Positions 4,516 through 7,485 of a DNA stretch of 7,485 nucleotides are shown here, piece after piece. The notes beneath the pieces were generated by a model. It was not told where the DNA came from and searched no databases. It worked only from the letters and a program-made list of their open reading frames with translations. Position 1 is the first letter of the stretch. Each line of letters opens with the position of its first letter. The position numbers and the translations under genes were made by a program. Origin of the DNA: an uncultured Collinsella sp. (lineage in GTDB: Bacteria > Actinomycetota > Coriobacteriia > Coriobacteriales > Coriobacteriaceae); contig URNQ01000085.1 of the NCBI GenBank assembly GCA_900549245.1, forward strand, positions 1 to 7,485, written 5' to 3'.

Positions 4516-6540
4516 CTGATGAAGTGGGGTGGGCCTTAACGTAGGGACCTGAGGCCGCCGGCATCCTTGTCGAGCACCGTAAAGCGCACGGCATCCAGGT
4601 GCTCCAAGATGCTGATGGCACGCTTGCGCGACACACCCAGGGCTTCGCGCAACACACTCGTGGTGGCAGCGCCACCGGCTGCCTCCGGGCAGTTTCGGGG
4701 GGCCAGCCCCCCGCGCTGCCTCAATGGCGGCGGCAACGAGCTCGCGCGCATGGGCCTCGGCGGCAGCGGACAGGGCAACGTCGCGCTCGACCTTCACGAT
4801 GGAACGGTTGAGCGAAAGCTCGCGCAGGGCACGCGTCATGGTGTCGCGATCGAGCTGCAACTGCTCGCCCACCTCGGGTAACGTCGGCGCATCGAGGCCA
4901 GCTTCGTCCAGCAAGGAAACGATGCGCTCGCAAGCCTCTCGCACCACGCGTGCCGCCGCGGTGGCCGAATGCGGATCGAATACCTCGGCGCCCTCGGCGG
5001 CGCACACGCCGCGCGAGCAGCCCTCGTAAATCAGGGCCGCGGCAACGCCTTCATCAGCGGCAGGCCACGCAGCATGGGCAACGGCGCCGGGCGTAAAGCC
5101 TGTCTCCTTGGGAGCCGCCGCGTGCATGGCTGACAGGGTCGCCGCCAGTGCATCCATCGCGACGTCGAGCACCACGGCGTCCGCCAAGAGGCCCGCATCA
5201 CCCACGGCAAGCTTGCGAACGGAGCCCTGCGCCACCAACCCGCGCAGTGCGGCATCGACCTCGCCGACACCAAGATCCAAAGCCTCGGCAACATCAACCG
5301 GCGTAACCGGCAGCGTCTGCAGCGCCAGCCAAGCGCCCACACCGCCCGCAATATCGCCGGACTCGAGCGCCGCAAACAGCGCGCGCTCGCCGGCCGAAAG
5401 CTCGCGCGAGCGACGGCAGCGCGAAAGCAGCACGCGCCCGCCGCCAATAAGCATCACGGGCGAATAGGACAGCACCACAACATGGTCCCCGGCTCGCAGC
5501 GGCAGCGGCTCCTCCAAGCGCACCTGTACGGTACGGGTCTCGCCCACCGCCATGGGGGCCTCGCCCTCCAAAAGCATGATGCGGCCGACGACCTCGGCCG
5601 TGCCGGCCATCACATGAACGCGCGCGCCCGACTCGAACACACGCGGCTTGGCGCCCTCGCGGCCCAGGTAGGTGAACGTCATCATAAAGCGCATCGTCTG
5701 GCCAAAGCGGCCCGCCACACCGAGCATCTCACCGCGATCGAGCGCGGCGACGGCATCGCCCACCAAGTTGAGTGCCACGCGCTGTCCAGGCAGTGCTCGC
5801 GGCGTATCGCCATGCACCTGAATCCCGCGCACGCGACAGACCGTGCGCGACGGCAAAGCCATCAGCTCGTCGCCCACCGCAACCGGCGCATCGTGCAGCG
5901 TTCCCGTCACGACGGTGCCGACGCCCTTGATCGTAAAGCAGCGGTCAATCGGCAGGCGCGGCGCGGCATCGCTCCGCTCGGCACGCTCGCGACAGGCATC
6001 CCAGCAGGCACCCACCTGCTCGTCGAGCACGGCGAGCAGTCGTTCGATCCCCTCGCCTGTCTTGGACGACACAGGCACGATCGGCGCGTCCGCAAACACG
6101 GTGTCCGACAAAAAGTCATCGACATCAAGCTCGGCAAGCTCGGTCATCTCGGCATCAGCCAGGTCGCACATCGTCAGCGCGACCACCATGTGTGTGATGC
6201 CCAGCAGCTCCAGCACATGCACGTGCTCGCGGGTCTGCGGCATCACGCCCTCGACGGCCGAAACCACCAGCACGACCACGTCGATACCCGTGGCGCCCTG
6301 CACCATAGCGCGCAGGTAATGCGCGTGGCCCGGCACGTCGACCAGGCCGACGATCTTGCCACTCGGCAGCGCCAGCTCGCCAAAGCCAAGCTCCACGGTC
6401 ATACCGCGACGGCGTTCAACTTCCAGGCGGTCGGGGTTTTTACCCGTCAGCGCCTCGATGAGCGCCGACTTACCGTGGTCAACGTGGCCCGCCGTGCCAA
6501 CGATAACGGGACACTCCACCAGCGCCTGAACCTCACTCAT
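4507..6540 (-). CDS. selB: Selenocysteine-specific elongation factor SelB, C-terminus frameshifted by a small insertion
   Basis: SelB is the EF-Tu-like GTPase that binds Sec-tRNA(Sec) and the SECIS hairpin and inserts selenocysteine at UGA. G1 is GTAGHVDHGKS (15-25), switch I RGMT with Thr48, G3 DVPGH (68-72). G4 reads TMCD (123-126) where NKxD/TKxD is usual. Domain II has GVGTVVTGTL; domain III ends near SRCRRSREL, followed by winged helices. Residues 1-609 look native. From 610 the frame gives Arg/Pro/Cys-rich sequence to a UGA at 4507 (677 residues). The true tail, with VLREALGVSRKRAISILEHL and ending GGLRSLR, sits in the next frame and stops at 4536. The shift comes from a 37-bp addition near 4678-4722; without it SelB is 655 residues. 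As read, the SECIS-recognising last winged helix (WH4) is lost, so selenocysteine decoding should fail unless slippage restores the frame. ATG overlaps the selA stop (ATGA). Confidence 0.9.
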   Translation of the reverse strand: MSEVQALVECPVIVGTAGHVDHGKSALIEALTGKNPDRLEVERRRGMTVELGFGELALPSGKIVGLVDVPGHAHYLRAMVQGATGIDVVVLVVSAVEGVMPQTREHVHVLELLGITHMVVALTMCDLADAEMTELAELDVDDFLSDTVFADAPIVPVSSKTGEGIERLLAVLDEQVGACWDACRERAERSDAAPRLPIDRCFTIKGVGTVVTGTLHDAPVAVGDELMALPSRTVCRVRGIQVHGDTPRALPGQRVALNLVGDAVAALDRGEMLGVAGRFGQTMRFMMTFTYLGREGAKPRVFESGARVHVMAGTAEVVGRIMLLEGEAPMAVGETRTVQVRLEEPLPLRAGDHVVVLSYSPVMLIGGGRVLLSRCRRSRELSAGERALFAALESGDIAGGVGAWLALQTLPVTPVDVAEALDLGVGEVDAALRGLVAQGSVRKLAVGDAGLLADAVVLDVAMDALAATLSAMHAAAPKETGFTPGAVAHAAWPAADEGVAAALIYEGCSRGVCAAEGAEVFDPHSATAAARVVREACERIVSLLDEAGLDAPTLPEVGEQLQLDRDTMTRALRELSLNRSIVKVERDVALSAAAEAHARELVAAAIEAARGAGPPKLPGGSRWRCHHECVARSPGCVAQACHQHLGAPGCRALYGARQGCRRPQVPTLRPTPLHQLR
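4536..4677 (-). pseudogene. selB: Out-of-frame 3' fragment of selB (SECIS-binding winged helix 4)
   Basis: This frame encodes GGAATTSVLREALGVSRKRA, continues ISILEHLDAVRFTVLDKDAG and ends GLRSLR before TAA, the normal SelB C-terminus: helix-turn-helix (LREALGVSRKRAISILEHLD) plus the wing. It is separated from the selB frame by a net +1 nt. The sequence is well kept, with no stop codons or decay, which argues that the disruption is recent, reversible or a sequence error rather than old degeneration. Confidence 0.88.
4678..4722 (-). mobile_element. Tiny palindromic insertion with 8-bp direct repeats inside selB
   Basis: An exact direct repeat, GCTGCCTC on the plus strand, lies at 4678-4685 and 4715-4722. 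Between the copies are 29 bases (4686-4714) that hold a perfect GC palindrome, CGGGGGGC-CA-GCCCCCCG (4696-4713), and a flank CGGGCAGTTT. Segment plus one repeat is 37 bp, one more than a multiple of three, which is exactly the frame change seen in selB. Deleting it joins ...AIEAA to GGAATT... without a seam. The structure resembles an insertion with target-site duplication, but there is no coding capacity, so any movement would be in trans. Slipped-strand duplication around a hairpin is the alternative. The element type is inference; the repeat, palindrome and frame arithmetic are seen directly. Confidence 0.65.
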
Positions 6541-7485
6541 CGAACAATCGCCTTCTCAACGCACGCGACGAGCGTCGATGCCGCCGTCTCGATATCGCGA
6601 TCGCCCACGAGCGTACGGACGTCAAACAAAATGCGATCGTGCGAGGTTCGCGTGACGACCGGCGTGTCGAAGTCCTGGACAAGAGAGCGCTTGAGCGCAT
6701 CGACCGTCAGGCGCTCGTCAACAAGACGCACGGCAACGCACATCGTGGGCAGCTCCACGGTAGGCAGCGAGCCGCCACCGGGCGTCGACGATTCCTCGAC
6801 GATCTCCACCTGAACGGCGCACGGGCAACCGGCCTTATCGAGCCCGGCGACCATACGATCGCGAAGCTTGCGGGCACGTCGCTCCAAATGGGCCTGCGGC
6901 AGCGTAAGCATGCTGAGTACCGGAATATCGCGATGGGCAAGATCGGCGCCGTCCATGTAGATGCGCAGTGTGGACTCGAGCGCCGTGAGCGCCAGTTTGC
7001 CCGGACGTAGAGCGCGCATGAGCGGATGTGCGCCGCAGGCCTGGACCAGATCGCGACGACCCATGATAATACCCGCCTGTGCGGCACCGAGCAGCTTATC
7101 ACCCGAGCACGACACCAGATCGAGCCCTGCCGAAACCGAAGCCGGCGTGGTTTCTTCGCCGCCGCGCACCAAGATGTCGTCGGCCAACAGCGCGCCCGAC
7201 CCCTGGTCCTCGTAGAACAGCAGGCCATGCTTGTGAGCAAGCGCCGCAAGCTCCCGAGAACCAACCTCCTCGTGAAAACCCTCGATGCGATAGTTGGAAG
7301 GATGGACCTTAAGGATCATCGCCGTATCGGGCGTGATGGCGCGCTCGTAGTCGCCCAAATGCGTGCGGTTGGTAGCGCCGACCTCGACGAGTTTGGCGCC
7401 CGAAGCCGCCATGACATCGGGGATGCGGAAGCTGCCGCCGATCTCGACAAGCTCGCCGCGACTGACGATGACCTCCCTGCCTGCG
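6537..7485 (-). CDS. selA: L-seryl-tRNA(Sec) selenium transferase SelA, 5' end outside window
   Basis: PLP enzyme that converts Ser-tRNA(Sec) to Sec-tRNA(Sec) with selenophosphate; a cytoplasmic homodecamer in bacteria. The last 315 residues are visible, entering in frame with GREVIVSRGELVEIGGSFRI, a hallmark SelA stretch; about 150 N-terminal residues of the usual 460 lie beyond the right edge. The first in-window ATG (7412) is internal and is not the start. The PLP site is SGDKLLGAAQAG, with Lys130 of the visible part (codon 7097-7095). The usual motif is GGPQAG, so GAA is a small deviation next to the catalytic lysine. FYEDQGSG and HPLMRALRPGKLALTALESTLRIY also match the family. The stop overlaps the selB start (ATGA), so the two are translationally coupled. 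Nothing in the visible part suggests inactivation, in contrast to selB. Confidence 0.96.
   Translation of the reverse strand, partial: AGREVIVSRGELVEIGGSFRIPDVMAASGAKLVEVGATNRTHLGDYERAITPDTAMILKVHPSNYRIEGFHEEVGSRELAALAHKHGLLFYEDQGSGALLADDILVRGGEETTPASVSAGLDLVSCSGDKLLGAAQAGIIMGRRDLVQACGAHPLMRALRPGKLALTALESTLRIYMDGADLAHRDIPVLSMLTLPQAHLERRARKLRDRMVAGLDKAGCPCAVQVEIVEESSTPGGGSLPTVELPTMCVAVRLVDERLTVDALKRSLVQDFDTPVVTRTSHDRILFDVRTLVGDRDIETAASTLVACVEKAIVR

Noticed and set aside
5482..6813. Plus-strand open frame of 443 codons opposite selB and the end of selA
   Set aside because: Arg/His/Gln-rich low-information translation with no recognisable domain; antisense shadow of selB and selA.
1..7485. CRISPR array, prophage or autonomous insertion sequence
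   Set aside because: No regularly spaced repeats, integrase or transposase frames or att-like ends are visible on either strand.

Overview
The window reads as a high-GC, densely packed bacterial chromosome segment in which every credible gene lies on the minus strand. The protein families, and the pairing of an anaerobe-type NADP glutamate dehydrogenase with selenocysteine genes and a selenium-era molybdenum hydroxylase, suggest an anaerobic gut actinobacterium of the class Coriobacteriia, perhaps Collinsella. That placement is inference from sequence character; no search was run.

Layout in the direction of transcription (right to left): selA (5' end outside the window), overlapping by 4 nt with selB; a strong 26-bp hairpin just past the native selB stop; an extended -10 promoter and the selenocysteine tRNA gene selC with encoded CCA; a weak terminator; mobA (MGD synthesis) followed 15 nt later by a small Cys-rich DUF3343 (putative Se/S carrier) protein; a 252-nt regulatory gap; gdhA with a textbook terminator; then an operon of a molybdenum hydroxylase FAD subunit and [2Fe-2S] subunit overlapping at TAATG, the latter running off the left edge. 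No stretch longer than 300 bases lacks a gene.

How the genes fit together: SelA converts Ser-tRNA(Sec) to Sec-tRNA(Sec), SelB delivers it at UGA codons, and selC supplies the tRNA. MobA makes the guanine dinucleotide form of the molybdenum cofactor used by Sec-containing formate dehydrogenases. DUF3343 proteins are associated with selenium use, and the FAD and Fe-S subunits belong to the xanthine dehydrogenase family, some members of which need labile selenium. The window therefore looks like a selenium/molybdenum neighbourhood with gdhA inserted in it.

The main surprise is in selB. The final SECIS-binding winged-helix domain is out of frame because of a 37-bp addition: a 29-bp GC-palindromic segment flanked by an exact 8-bp direct repeat. 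Removing one repeat copy plus the segment restores an uninterrupted 655-residue SelB. This looks like insertion of a very small palindromic element, or a slippage-reversible switch, that disables (or toggles) selenocysteine decoding while selA and selC still look intact.
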